64,000 nucleotides of DNA from Boletus sp. NGJ (GCA_019096195.1 JAGTXK010000005.1:310001-374000); one strand, 5' to 3'; numbered from the stretch's first letter, positions 10,151 to 22,007 are shown. The notes: generated from the sequence alone by a model not told the origin. Numbers and translations are program-made.

Positions 10151-10750
10151 CTTGGATTAGACTGCATACACAATGCTTGGACTTCAGAGCTAAGGAGACA
10201 TCATATACATGGGCCCAGCATTGAAGGGACATCTCTAGTATTCACCACTTGACAGTGATGAGTATAGCACTCGCTGAAACACTAGTTATATATGCTTGTC
10301 CAGCATTATAAATATGGATAAAGTTGCTGTTGGGCATAGTGCACTAGCCCCCTTTCTCGAGTGGGTGCCTACTTGAGCATACACTGGTTCTACGATAGTG
10401 AACCCAGGTTTGCATAATCACCTGTGATGTCACATAGTGTGATAAGGGGATTTATCTCGCCTTTCCTCCATGCACATCTGTCTATAGTACGACAGTCATA
10501 CTCTGGTTCCTCCTATGAATTACCCATCATTTTTAATGATCTATACTTTGACTCTTACATAGGTACCCCAGAACCTGGTTGCAAGATACTAGGTAGTAAG
10601 GTACTGAAAGAAAACTGACCAAGAAAAATTTACAAGGCAAACCCTGATAAGCAGAGACCTCTACATCCCTCCTCTGCTTTCGCTTTATACCACATTGCAA
10701 TACATTGTTCCTACCTCTGACCTCTCTCTCTTCTAAAACCCATAATCAAA
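10151..10750 (+). other. Chromovirus leader between the 5' LTR and gag
   Basis: No coding family is recognised. The primer-binding site should lie directly after 10150 (CTTGGATTAGACTGC), but I cannot match it to a tRNA by eye. Confidence 0.5.
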
Positions 10751-12191
10751 TATGTCTCGCATGGACGTTGATGAACTCATCCAAAAACTCACAGACCTTA
10801 CCATGGAATGTGACAAGGAAAGTGTCACCAAGAAAATCGTTGATCCCAGTAAATGGGATGGCAACCAATCTACTTTTAAGATATGGTGGATCAAATTGCG
10901 TTTGTGGGTTGACACACAAAAATGGAAAAACAACAAGATCCTCAACATCACTGTCCTTTTGCATCTGGAAGGAAAAGCCAAAGGATTTGCTTAGCTTATG
11001 CTCAAGCATTACCTCGATGAAGAATTTATGATAGAAGCAGATGCACAAGGAAACCTGTTGCTGGCTAAAGGAGAGACAGCATGGTCAACATGGAAGAAGA
11101 TGTAGGAGCAAATCTGTACTCACTTCTATATTGACACCCTCTCTCATGAGTCTCTTAAAAAATTAGAGGCTCTCAAGCAAAACAGACATCCAATAGATCA
11201 GTTTCTACAAAGGTTTGAGATCTTATGCAAGGAGGTGCTGATTGACGACCATCATGCCACGATTCTCATAAAAAAGGCTGTAGACTTCAAAATCTACGAA
11301 AGATCTCGCCTGAACAACCCAGGCAGAATATATGATTATGAGGACTTGGTAATTTCCTATTGAGTCATTGGCAGAGCATTTGAGCAGATGCAGACAGAGC
11401 AAGGTCCTCCTGTCAACCCCTCACGCTATCCTCCAAGATCATCCTTCCTCCCTCTGTGTGGGCAATCCCCACAACAAACATACCATCCTCAGTTTATGGT
11501 AATGGGTACACAACCAGGTGGAGGTGCCCCAATGGAGATAGGTGTCCAGCAGGCTGGACCGTCAAAAGACACAAGGACCTGTTTCCACTGTGGAAAACCC
11601 AGGCACATAAAGCCAAATTTCCCAACGAACCCTTTCTGCTGTACATCTTGTCTGCCTCAACAGAGGCAAATGATTTGGGATTGGAACCAAGGCTCATATG
11701 TAGAGCAATCCACGGGAGAAAATGAATATCCCACATTTTTCAACCAGCCCCAAACTCACCAGCATTACTCAGGACGACCACTTCCTCCACCTCCTGTTAC
11801 GGTTACCGAAGGGGGTACCTCTTTTCCCCTTCCCTCTCCTCCTGTAGGACTATGGGACGACCTCTTTTTCGACTCTGATCAGGGATTCCCCCGCGACACC
11901 CACTCAGGCATCGCCCCATTCGGAACCACCTTTCTAGGAAGTTATTCATAACTTCCTCTTCAGGAACCTACCCGTTTGGTATGGACACCGCCTCTCTATT
12001 TCACTGATACATGACTGCCTCCTTCTTGACCCGATCATAGACATTGCCTCCTCGGCTATGCTCTCTCACGCATAGCCTAGTATTCCTACCTTCCCATTTC
12101 GATTCATGCCTAGATCCACTTATAGTAATCTCATGTCTGCGACTAGATATTACTATATTCATCACGAAGCCTGCCCTAGAGGGGTAAGGCC

Positions 12192-12199
12192 TATAAATA
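12192..12199 (+). promoter_or_regulatory. TATA box of the 944-bp solo LTR
   Basis: TATAAATA in the context GGCCTATAAATAGGGAC; the equivalent position in the older copies is CCTATATATATGG or TCTATTTATATGG. Confidence 0.55.
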
Positions 12200-12439
12200 G
12201 GGACGCGGGCCCTTCATGTAACTCTAACCTAGATCTACACATCTTCCCGTGTAATCTACCGCTTCTCCCGCCAAGGTTCCACTTCACCTCAGAAGCCTTC
12301 TCCCGCACTCTGGAGGTGCTCGCCCTCGTGCTTGTGATCATCTTCCTCATCACTTCGCACCTGTGTGCCATCGTTGCCGTAACAGGCTCCTAAAGCTTCG
12401 GCAACTCCAACGACCAACAGGTGTTGGTCGTCGTTGGTC

Positions 12440-12580
12440 AGGACTCCGCCACTGACCCAGTAAGACCGGGACTCCGCCACCAGCAATCCAGCAAGACTGG
12501 GACTCCGCCACCGGCACAGTAGACCGGGAAACCAAGACACCGGCATTACAAATCCGAGACTCCGCCATCGGTCGCAGAGG
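12440..12580 (+). repeat. Minisatellite-like array inside the 944-bp LTR
   Basis: Four to five copies of a unit close to GGGACTCCGCCACCGGC are spaced about 30 bases apart. The unit is CpG-rich here and CpG-poor in the older homologue. Confidence 0.7.
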
Positions 12581-13179
12581 TAACATAGCGCTCTGCGTAA
12601 AGCTAGCAATGGTCCCCAGTCAGAGAGCATTTGGGTCTCTGGAGGTTAAGTGATCTCTTCCTCAAGCCTGCTAGTCTGGTAATCCAACAGGTGTTGGGAT
12701 TATACGGGAACGTGTCACCATTGTTACCCGGCGTAACACCTCCTGTAGCTACAGCAGTACCAAGTGTAGCATCAAGGGTGTATGTTTCAGAAGAGGTAGA
12801 AGCATACTATAGAGATAAATTTGAAGTGGAAGCCAAGGCATGAGCAGCCGAAGCTTTAAATGGACAATGTCAATGAGTGTTGAGGGAACTCAGCAGCAAG
12901 AACAATCTTCTTTTTCTTCTTTTACAAATTGTACAGATAGTGATTTTCCGATTTCTGATCTATCTTCTGTTTTATGTAAACTATCAATACAATCCGCAAG
13001 GGCATCTCAATCGAGCATGGCACCAGAAATAAGTGTACTTAATTCCCTTGTGAAACAATAAAAAATATCATCTATCTATAAACCCACTAAAGTGACATTA
13101 AACCAAGCATCGACTCTGTCATTTGGCAGTGAATTCTCGCTTGAGACAGTAGTATCATGCAACATTAACGAACAGTAGT

Positions 13180-14990
13180 TGCATTACTGGTTCAAATCCC
13201 TCTTGGACTCAGGAGTATCGCATACATTTATTGATCAGGACTATGTTACTTGTCACAATATTCCTTTTTATGACATTGGAAACCCAATTAAGATACATAA
13301 TGCAGATGGATCAGAAGGAGCTATCAGACTGATTCGTCATGCAGTAACACTAATCGTGGAAGTACAAGGACACTACGAAGTCATTGACACTTATATATCT
13401 AAACTTGGAATCCATTGAATGATCATTGGGTATGACTGGCTTTACTGCCATAATTCCGATATCAATTGGATAAAACAAACAATCTCTTTTCCTCATTGTA
13501 CATCATACTGTAAAGTTATGGGACTCAGACCTTCTTCTTCTTATACTCCAGTCAATCTATGTACTATCAAAGAAGGACTTAAAGAAAAAGTTCTGCTAAC
13601 TTATCATGAGTTTTTAGATGTTTTCTCAGAACAAGAATCTCAAAGAATATCCATAAGGAAACATTGGGATCATGCCATAGATCTCAAAGAAGACTTCTCT
13701 CCAAAGAAATGATGTGTTATTCCTCTTCTGGATATTGAAATAGAAGAAGTCAGGGCTTTCATCGAGAAAGAAGTAAAGAAGGGATATATCAAACCTTCAA
13801 AATCTCCACAAACATCTCCAGTCTTCTTTATTCCAAAAAAGGAAGGTAAAAAATGAATAGTAATGGATTACTGATATTTAAACGAAGGCACCATAAAGAA
13901 TTCCTATCTTCTTCCTCTTATTCTGCAACTAATTGACAGGCTTAAAAACGTGGACATGTTTACAGCAATGGATCTCTGATGGGGATTCAACAACATATGC
14001 ATCAAAGAAGGAGATGAATGGAAAGCAGTGTTTGTAATGCCCATCGGTGCTTATGAACCAACGGTAATGTATTTCGGACTTACGAACTCTCCCCCTACCT
14101 TTTAAACGATGATGAATGATATATTTAATGACATATATGCGATGGTGATTATTTATATCAACGATTGTATGGTATTTACTTCTGGAAAGTTTAAAGAAGA
14201 ACATGAGGAGGTTGTCAAGGAAGTTCTTTGTTGCTTGTGCGAGAATGACCTATATGTAAAACCAGAAAAGTGTATCTTCTTCATGGACAAGGTGGACTTT
14301 CTAGGAATGGTTGTATCTAAAAAGGGGGTAGAGATGCAGTCGAAGAAAGTGGCAGGGGTCATGAATTGGCCAGTTCCCACATGACTAAAGCAGCTCCAGG
14401 GATTCCTCAGCCTTTGTAATTATTATAGGAGATTCATAGAAGGCTTTGTGGAAATTGCACATCCCTTAAATGATCTTACCAAGAAAGATGTTCCATTCAA
14501 ATGGGGACCCAATCAACAACAAGCTTTTGAAAACTTAAAAGGAAAATTTACAGAAGCACCACTTCTTGCATATTCCAATCACGATCAAGAAGTGCATGTG
14601 AAAATTGATGCCTTGGACATTACAACAGGAGCTGTGCTCTCTACTCTATGTAAAGATGGTAATTGGTGACCAATCGCCTTTATTTCACATTCTTTTGATA
14701 GCGCAGAGCGCAACTATCCTATTTATGATAAAGAATTGCTTGCAGTAATTCGGGCGCTGGAAGAGTGGTGTTACTATTTAATAGGTCACGAAAGATTTGA
14801 AATTTGGACTGACCACAAGAACCTTGAATATTGGAAGAAATCACAAACTCTCAGTGGTCAACAAGCACACTGGCATGCACTCTTACAAGAATTCAACTAT
14901 TTCTTTGTTTATAAACCAGGATCTTCAAACAGTAGAGCTGATGCTTTATCTCAACAACCTGATCACGGTGACGCTGTGATTGATCACAAC
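13180..14990 (+). pseudogene. Protease, reverse transcriptase and RNase H region of the chromovirus (fossil)
   Basis: A retropepsin-like site (LLDSGVSHTFID) near 13,200 is followed by RT blocks at about 13,750-14,400 (a FTAMDL motif, a degraded YxDD box read as YINDCMVF, KCIFFMDKVDFLGMVV) and RNase H at about 14,480-14,960 (QQAFENLKG, WTDHKNLEYW, NSRADALSQQP). Reading is broken at several places. The order is that of the Ty3/gypsy family. Confidence 0.88.
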
Positions 14991-15099
14991 CAAAATGTTA
15001 CTGTTCTTCCTCCCTCTATTTTTATAAACAATGTTTCTCTTTCTTTTGACTTTTTTACGAAACTACAAAAAGAATCAAAATACCAAAGCATTGATGCTA

Positions 15100-16535
15100 T
15101 AAACAATTTCCTTTTCTTCTCTGATTTGAATATTTTCAAAAATGAAAAAGACAAAATCTTTATCCCAGAATCATTATGTACTGAACTCTTAACATTATGT
15201 CATGGCTCTCCTATTGCTGGTCATGAAGGACATTCAAAAACCATACATACTCTTTCTCAATATTTTTCGTGGCCAGGAGTCACAAAGGACATTAAAGAAT
15301 ACGTAGATCACTGCCAAGTGTGCACCCTCACGAAGGATAAGCAAAAAGCACTGGCAGGTAAAATTATACCATTACCTGTAGCAAAAAGACCATGAGAGGA
15401 TCTTTCAGTGGACTTTATAACTGGATTACCTCCATCACATTCATTTACAGCTATCTGCATAATTGTTGATTGATTTTCCAAAGAAGTCGTTTTTATCCCT
15501 ACATATGATACTCGTTCCTCCAAAGACTTAGCTATTTTATTCCGTGATCATGTCTGGTATACACATGGACTATTCTCTACACTTGTATCTAATTGAGGAC
15601 CCCAATTTGTTTTAGTGTTTACCCAAGAACTTTGCAAGTTACTTGGTGTTAAACAAAAAATATCTACAGCATATCACCTGCAAACAGATGGGCAAATAGA
15701 ATGCATAAACTGAGATCTTGAACAATATCTCCACACATATGCTGGAAAAAAGCAAAATGAATGGGTAGATTGGTTAAAATTGGCACAATTCTCCCACAAT
15801 AATACCATAACCACTGCCACTGGAGAAGTTCCTTTCAAGGTCACACGAAACTATGTGCCTCGCATGGGATTTGAAGGGAACCTTGTTGGCTTTGCAGGAG
15901 AAATAGGCCATAATCATAAAGAAATAGAAGAAGCGCTTAAAGCATCATGTGAGAGGATGATCACCTCTTCCGATAAAAAACAATCAGAAGCTCCCGAATA
16001 TTCTATTGGTCAGCAAGTCTGGCTATCTACCAATAAACTAAAACTTCCATATACAGTGAAGAAGTTAACACAGAAATGGATAGGACCATATGCAATGACT
16101 CAGATTCTATCAAATGCAGTCACACTCAAACTCCCTAATTCTGTTCATATTCATCCAACCGTGAACATCTTACATGTTAAACCATACTGAGAAACATTAC
16201 CTGATCAATCTAAATCTTGACCTGACGCCATTGAGATTGATGAAGAAGGAGAAGAACAGTTTGAAGTTGACTTCATCGCCACTTCCAGGATGAAGAATTG
16301 GAAGTTAGAATATTTAGTGCATTGGAAAGGATACAACAACACAGATCACACATGGGAATCAGATGAAATTATCAACACTGCCCCGAATGCAGTTAAAGAA
16401 TTCCATCATCTACATCCTTCCACACCATGCAAGCTTCACGGTTTATTCGCTGCTTCATTTGCATCTTTATTTTACCCTTATGAAAACTTCACACAAACTG
16501 AAAAAACCACAACTCACCTGGAACTCGAGTCCTAA
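15100..16535 (+). pseudogene. Integrase and chromodomain region of the chromovirus (fossil)
   Basis: An HHCC zinc-finger pattern (GHEGHSKTIH, DHCQVCTLTKD) lies near 15,220-15,340, followed by the integrase catalytic core to about 15,830 and a GPY/F-like block (WIGPYAMTQILSNAVTL) near 16,080. A C-terminal chromodomain (LEYLVHWKGYNNTDHTWE) near 16,300 places the element among chromoviruses, which the family is known to use for heterochromatin targeting. Broken. Confidence 0.88.
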
Positions 16536-16546
16536 AAAGGGGGTAG

Positions 16547-17023
16547 TGTTATGATATTGAATATTTACAAACTTTTACAAACGACACTTACTTTTTTTTC
16601 TTCAAACTATTTTCACAACAAAGTCACGTGACTGTGCATGTGACCATGGGAACAATCACATGACATGGTCTAGAATCTATAATGTCAGATGACATCATAC
16701 CTCATGTGATCCACAACCTTTTAATTTCTGCTCTTATCACACAGCCCCATTAATCTCCATCTTACTATACATAGTAATTTATCACACGCACAGCTTGGTC
16801 TGTGCACCATCCCTGTACATATATAAAGTAGCACTTGACAACTGGAATCCCCAGTCTAATCCATTTGTATTCTGCTTTAACAACTCATTGCCTTGGCCAC
16901 TCTGGTCATTGTAGGGTTGGCATAATATGGATCATGACTCCCCACCTCATCTGTTGAGCCAGGACACGTGTAGCCTGCAAGCATTGTCTAAGCCTTGTGG
17001 TTTGTTCTGAAAGGTTCATAACA
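16547..17023 (+). repeat. 3' LTR of the chromovirus (477 bp)
   Basis: Same termini as the 5' LTR plus a 68-bp segment at about 16711-16778 that the 5' copy lacks. That segment contains a near-copy of its own flank (TTATCACAC). Confidence 0.93.
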
Positions 17024-17249
17024 TCTAGAGGAAGGGAGAGTAGCAGGTCCTAGTATAACCCAGATCACCTTCAGTTTACTTAGATCACATGTTTCATTGT
17101 TATGCGGTCATAATAAAAGATCAAGGTTATAAACATCTAGTGCCACCTGGCCTAGAATTTTACAACCACTGGAATATCTATCAGAGGATAGAAACTCACT
17201 CTCACAATGTGCTATATTAATCTCCACTCCTTCATTCCAGATAGTGATT

Positions 17250-17890
17250 CAGAAGAAGAATCAGAACCAACCCCAACACATGCAACCTCTGCACCATTGG
17301 CCAAAATGTCTTCCTCAAGAAGAGTCCCAGAGTAATCTCACTTCCCAAACCTTCAAAACCATTCATCTCACATTCCATCTTGATTTCAAGAATTTCCAGG
17401 TGGTCTTCACTTGTGCTCCATGACCCCATTGGAAGATCCTACCCTAGAGCCACTCTTTGACATGGAAGGTGACACCATCCTTGCAGATATAAGAGCAGCA
17501 GCAAACCCAGCAAGAGAGGACTTAGACAAAGAAGACATGCCCGAAATCAAAGCTGCATTACCAGAGGAGTAGAGTGGAAACACTGAGGATGCCAGGCAAT
17601 GGCTCCTATCAATGGAAGCCTGTTTTGGGCTTCATGATGCCTATGGAGAGGACTAGAAGAAGACCATGCTGCTAAACAGAATGACCAAAGGAAGGGAAAA
17701 AGCTTTCTCAGAAGCATGGTATATCAAGATGATCAACCCCACTGTACCTGCCACAGATAAAACTTACTCCAAGATAAAGGAAAGTTTTATCACCATGTCC
17801 ATGTTCTCTTCACACAACACCAAGGAAGTTGCACAACAACAGCTCAGAACTCTTAGACAGAATGTATGAGCAAAAAACAGCTTTGATCAA
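17250..17890 (+). pseudogene. gag fragment of a second Ty3/gypsy family (fossil)
   Basis: The gag pattern (ARQWLLSMEACFGL, KTMLLNRMTKGREKAFSEAW, LRTLRQNV) differs from the gag at 10.75 kb. The fragment stops at about 17,890, where the sequence changes to an LTR-like start (GATGGGGGTATACC) and then Copia LTR sequence. No matching pol region is found nearby. Broken. Confidence 0.65.
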
Positions 17891-17899
17891 TATCAGTTA

Positions 17900-18178
17900 T
17901 AGTTATAGATGGGGGTATACCTTTTTCCCTTATTAGATATTGAAGACCAAGTGGGAAATGAGAGTGTGGCTAGTAAAGTATACTCAGTTGTTGTGTGATG
18001 CAATGGACTGAGGAGAGTGGTTGCTCATTTCTACATATGTATATAAGATACTATAGCTAAAAGTTTGAAAGATATCCTGAACTGCGGAAAGGGGGTGGTG
18101 TAGCATACTACATTGTGAGTGAACACATGGTGCATAGAATATAATCACAAGGGTGGAGTGCACACTTGTATTCCAACA
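17900..18178 (-). repeat. Probable 3' LTR of the Copia fossil
   Basis: On the - strand, directly after the RNase H end and a purine tract (AGGGGGAG), the sequence begins TGTTGGAATACA at 18178. The far end is unclear and is placed at about 17,900-17,930. Confidence 0.5.
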
Positions 18179-18947
18179 CTCCCCCTTAAGCTATGTGTAG
18201 TCCAAGTTCCACAGCAAAGTGTTTGACTTTTGGAGAGGGCAGTGCCTTTGTGAAGATGTTTGTGACCATGTTGCTCATGGGGCAGAAAATGAGACAGAGT
18301 TTGCTGTCATCGATGATCCAGCAAATGAAGTGGAAATGAACATTGATGTGTTTTGTGCATGCATGGTACTGGTGATCTTTTGTGAGGGCAATGGCAGGTT
18401 GATTGTCCAAGAAAAGAGTCATGGGCTCAGTCAGTGGGTGGAAAAGGAAAGAAATGAGGGCATGAAGCCACATGGCCTCTTTGGCAGTGTGCATGGCACC
18501 AACATACTTGCTTTCTATGGTAGAGAGCAAAATGATTTCTTGTTGCTTTGAGCTCCATGACACCATGCCTCCATCAATGAGGAATGTGTACCCTGAGATG
18601 GTGTGCCTGTCCTCAGTGACACTGCCATCTACGTCCATATAGCCAGCAAGTGCTTTCTCTTCTTCAAGTCCACCATAGAGTAGCTTTAAATCTTTTGTGC
18701 CAAGTAGATAGCGGTAGATTCTTTTTACTGCATTCCAATGTGCCTGTCCATGGTTCAACGAGAAGTGGGATACCTAAGATACTGCATAGGATATGTCAGG
18801 TCTGGTCCCGAGTGTGGTATACATGAGTGATCCGACAGCTTCCTGGTACAGGATGTGTTGTATAGCAGTATACTTGGTGGCAGTGGAGGGTGATTGACTG
18901 GTGGTCAACTTGGTGCTTGGCTCCATGGGCATTGAGATGGGCTTTAG

Positions 18948-19075
18948 GTCTTGTTCGAGTAATGAAAAGGTGAAATGGAACTTTCAGCTTCGTGTCATGT
19001 GCTGTCACATGCAACTGCCAATGTGACTCACACTGCCACTCGGGATTGTCCGGATCACACCGACTGCCTGCATAC
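18948..19075 (+). repeat. Left terminal inverted repeat of the PIF/Harbinger element
   Basis: About 128 bp, mirrored at 21880-22007 with roughly ten differences, mostly transitions. Confidence 0.88.
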
Positions 19076-19139
19076 ACCCTCAAACAGCACTCCTGCCCTC
19101 TACCCATAGATTTGATAACACTCTCTTGAGTGTACCACC

Positions 19140-20464
19140 ATGGACCTCGAAGCTCAGCATATTCAACAAGAACGCCATCACTGCCTCATCGTCCTTGTGT
19201 CACTTCTAATCACTCAGGTAGCCTACTACTACAATCTATTGTTCCTGACACCTGCAAGTCCAATCCCACATCACACGTCAATTCTGACAGGAGAAGGTTG
19301 GATGATTGAGCTCCTAAATGGGCATTCTGAATGTATATGCACATGTCTGGGAGTTGGACATGTTGTGTTTGATCACCTCGTTCAAGTACTGATGCACAAT
19401 GGGGTTACCTGCTCACAGAGTGGATTGTCGGTTGAGGAACAACTCGGCATCTTCTTGTATACATGTGTTATGGGACTGTCGTCTCGACAGGTTGCTGAGA
19501 GGTTTCAACATTCACCTGGTACGATCAATAAGTCAGTATCACTCATAATTGTGCATGGTTTCCACCACTTGCATCATCTAATATTTCGCAAGGTATTTTA
19601 AATGAATGCTAGATTTTTTTGCAGGCACACCATTCTATCCCTCACAGGTTAAATTCCCGACAGCAAATACTCCAATCTCATCCATAATCACTGACGACCC
19701 ACAGTTTCACTTTTTTGGTGATTGTATTGGAGCTGTTGATGGTATGCACATCCGTGTGTTCACTGCTGTTGATGACCAGCCCTATATGCGCAACCGGAAA
19801 GGATATCTCTCACAGAATTGTCTATTCATCTGCGACTTCGACTTCTATTTCATATATGCGCTCACTGGTGGGGATGGATCAGCTGCAGACACAACTTTAT
19901 GGAACAATGCACACACCAAGGATTTACGGATTCCATGCAGCAAATACCTCCTGGCCGATGCAGGCTTTGGGACATCAGATGCACTCATGGTTCCATATCG
20001 CGGTGTCTGGTATCATCTCAAAGAATGGTGTTAAGCACATTTGAGGTATGTTGCTAAGTCTATTCTATGGACGCCACTACAGTAACTTGAATAACTACAT
20101 CTAGACCTCAGAATTGTGAGGAGCTTTTCAATCTATGACACGCAGCACTTCGTAACATTATTGAGCACATATTTGGCATTCTAAAGTGCAAATTCCGTGC
20201 CCTTTAAACCCCCTTGAATATAATATGCATGTTCAAGCCAAACTCCCACTTACACTGCGTGCACTTCACAATTTTATTCGCCGATATGATCCAGAACTTT
20301 CAGAATCGGATTTTCCAGCAGATGGAGGAGATGAAGAACTCAGAGTACTTGGTGATGGGCCGGCAGATGCGGTAGAACGAAGGCAAGCTGATGGACGACG
20401 CAACACTACCATGCAGGAGATGTGGGCTGATTATCGAGAGGAGCTTGTACGGCGTGGATTGTGA
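19140..20464 (+). pseudogene. PIF/Harbinger transposase (DDE_4 type), nearly intact
   Basis: A helix-turn-helix-like N-terminal part (SVEEQLGIFLYTCVMGLSSRQVAERFQHSPGTI, residues about 98-130) precedes the nuclease core. Catalytic acids sit in GAVDGMHI, in CDFDF...GGDGSAADTTLW and in LRNIIEHIFGILK. A gap at about 19,593-19,624 (GTATTT...TTGCAG, only about 32 bases) and one at about 20,035-20,105 look like introns, but the first does not join in frame. The last exon region has two in-frame stops, at FNL/HAAL near 20,133 (TGA) and RAL/TPL near 20,205 (TAA). The C-terminus ends EELVRRGL at 20464. The protein is unlikely to be active from this copy. Confidence 0.82.
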
Positions 20465-20561
20465 TAGCAATAGAAATGACATTGTCCGTTGCAATACAAA
20501 CAGTATATTCGCAAAAATAAAAAGCACAGCAGTTGAAAAAGTACCATGAAGTAGAAACGAA

Positions 20562-21842
20562 TCAATTGTTACCAACCTCCATCTCACCCACTTGGTCTGA
20601 CACTGTCACAGATTGGTGTCCAAGCTCTGCTAACCTGCGCGCCAACCAGTACTTCCTCTCACTCACACGAAGCTTGCAGAAAACAACGGCATGATTCAGG
20701 TGGTTTGGATCTGCAAGATAGTCACTAATGTCAAGTCTCTGAATGGTTGTCAGTTCATCATGCTCGTTGAGAATCTCCATTGCCATTTCAAGATCATTTG
20801 CACATGTTGTAATACTCTTGGAAATGTCCTTCATCATGGCTGTCATATCTGCTATAGCAGCACCACTTGCTTGCTGTGCTAGAGCAGTCACCAATAATGG
20901 TCGAGATTGTTTGCAACTACTGGTTTCTGACTCAACAGCAGAAATGGAGTCCGATTTCCTTTTTGGACGGCTAACACTGGTGAGCAAAGAGGATGTCAAG
21001 GACATTGCTGAGATTGATACAAAGCTGGATGGAGCAGAAGGTGGAACAAGATTTGGGTCACCAGGAATACTGGATGGTGGTGGAGGCATCTGTGAGGCTG
21101 CTGGGAACTGCGAATTAGCCATAGAGATTTCATCTGCCACAGTAGACAATTGATGGAGATTGAGGGGAGTGGAATTATTGATATTGGTGGCGGGGCCATG
21201 ATCGGTAGCTTGCAGTCCTTGACAGATATGTTTGCCTTGGCTTGCATCAGGCATGAGGCATTCAACAGCATCAAAATGGATGAAACCCTTCGTTTTGAAG
21301 GGTTTCGCAAATTTATGAGACTGTGTGATAAATTAGCAACACTGTCTTGATTGTATATACAATACACACCTTGATATATCTACTCCATACGTCATTTTGC
21401 ACCAGAGTGATGCCAGCACCATCTTTGTCTGAATATGTGAATCCGGAGGCATTCTTGAGAGCGACAACAGCAAAATAACTATTCCTCATCTACTCCAATT
21501 GTTAGTATCAAATTTGAACTCATTAGTAGCAGATGAAATCTCACCAGCTGGTACAGCCTCTCACATGTTTCTGCACTCTTGGCTCCCCCCTCCACGGTCT
21601 TAAATTTGGTGTCCATGTGGGATTCAGCCACCACCCATGTCGTTTTTTTTGTAGTTGCCACCATCGCCTTGTGGCTGTCCAGTAAGAAAATCGAGTAGTG
21701 CCAGTGTTTCCTCATCAGTCCAGTGGGCAGCTTGCTTGCGAGGCTTTGATTGTTGACTACCCTCACTGCCAAGAGGGTTTATAACGACAGGCCCCTGTGA
21801 ACACAATGAATGGTTGGATGTTGAGCTTGATTGTCTTGACAT
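20562..21842 (-). CDS. Harbinger accessory SANT/trihelix-like DNA-binding protein
   Basis: This is the second protein of Harbinger elements, which helps the transposase enter the nucleus and bind the ends. The start is at 21842 on the - strand. The N-terminal exon carries HWTDEETLALLDFL, a SANT/Myb-like helix. Further exons lie at about 21,660-21,500 (WVVAESHMDTKF, KSAETCERLYQL) and about 21,450-21,380 (YSDKDGAGITLVQNDVW) before a donor GTGTGT. A long last exon (21254-20562) has a Pro/Ser-rich linker, a basic patch (RPKRKSD) and a helical C-terminus (DMTAMMKDISKSITTCANDLE) ending VGNN. Frames change between pieces, consistent with introns, but I could not settle all junctions. It converges on the transposase gene. 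Confidence 0.65.
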
Positions 21843-21879
21843 GGAGATAGAGGACAGGGCTAAGGGCTTGATGGGTTAC

Positions 21880-22007
21880 CAGGTATGCAGTTGGTGTGAT
21901 CCGAACAATTCCGGGTGGCAGTGTGAGTCATGTTGGCAGTTGCATGTGACAGCACATGACACGAAGCCAAAAGTTCCATTTCACCTTTTCATTACTTGAA
22001 CAAGACC
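21880..22007 (-). repeat. Right terminal inverted repeat of the PIF/Harbinger element
   Basis: Mirror of 18948-19075; ends ...GAACAAGACC before the TTA duplication. Confidence 0.88.

Larger units (their letters stand above)
11795..12738 (+). mobile_element. Solo LTR, 944 bp, TSD CCTCC, nested in the chromovirus gag
   Basis: It starts TGTTACGGTTACCG and ends ACCCGGCGTAACA, with CCTCC at 11790-11794 and again at 12739-12743. It contains a TATA box, a transcription-start-like region and a short motif array. It keeps many CpG sites, unlike its homologues at 7573-8499, 8931-9475 and 49680-50190, so it is the youngest copy of this family in the window and is younger than the chromovirus that holds it. 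No internal region remains. Confidence 0.93.
10752..12900 (+). pseudogene. gag region of the chromovirus (fossil, with nested LTR)
   Basis: It opens with an acidic N-terminus (MSRMDVDELIQKL), followed by a retrotransposon-gag core (DPSKWDGNQSTFKIWW, HPIDQFLQRFEIL) and a CCHC knuckle CFHCGKPRHIKPNFP near 11,580. The region is interrupted by the solo LTR 11795-12738. It is a broken fossil. Confidence 0.8.
9742..17023 (+). mobile_element. Ty3/gypsy chromovirus, 7,282 bp, TSD TCTAG
   Basis: This is a complete outline of an LTR retrotransposon: LTRs at 9742-10150 and 16547-17023, both TGTTATGATA...TTCATAACA, flanked by TCTAG at 9737-9741 and 17024-17028. A polypurine tract (AAAAAGGGGGTAG) lies directly before the 3' LTR. 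Parts in order are gag with a CCHC zinc knuckle, protease, reverse transcriptase, RNase H, integrase and a C-terminal chromodomain. The element is broken at something over a dozen places. By eye the two LTRs differ at roughly 25 of about 409 aligned positions, so it is old enough to be dead but younger than the CpG-stripped relics around it. A solo LTR of another family is nested in its gag region. Confidence 0.93.
18948..22007 (+). mobile_element. PIF/Harbinger DNA transposon, 3,060 bp, TSD TTA
   Basis: The termini are inverted repeats of about 128 bp starting GGTCTTGTTC(G/A)AGTAATG, flanked by the 3-bp duplication TTA at 18945-18947 and 22008-22010. Inside are two convergent genes, the expected Harbinger set: a DDE transposase on + and a SANT/trihelix-like DNA-binding protein on -. 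The element is nearly complete, retains some CpG and lies inside a Copia fossil, so it is a fairly recent arrival. Confidence 0.93.
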
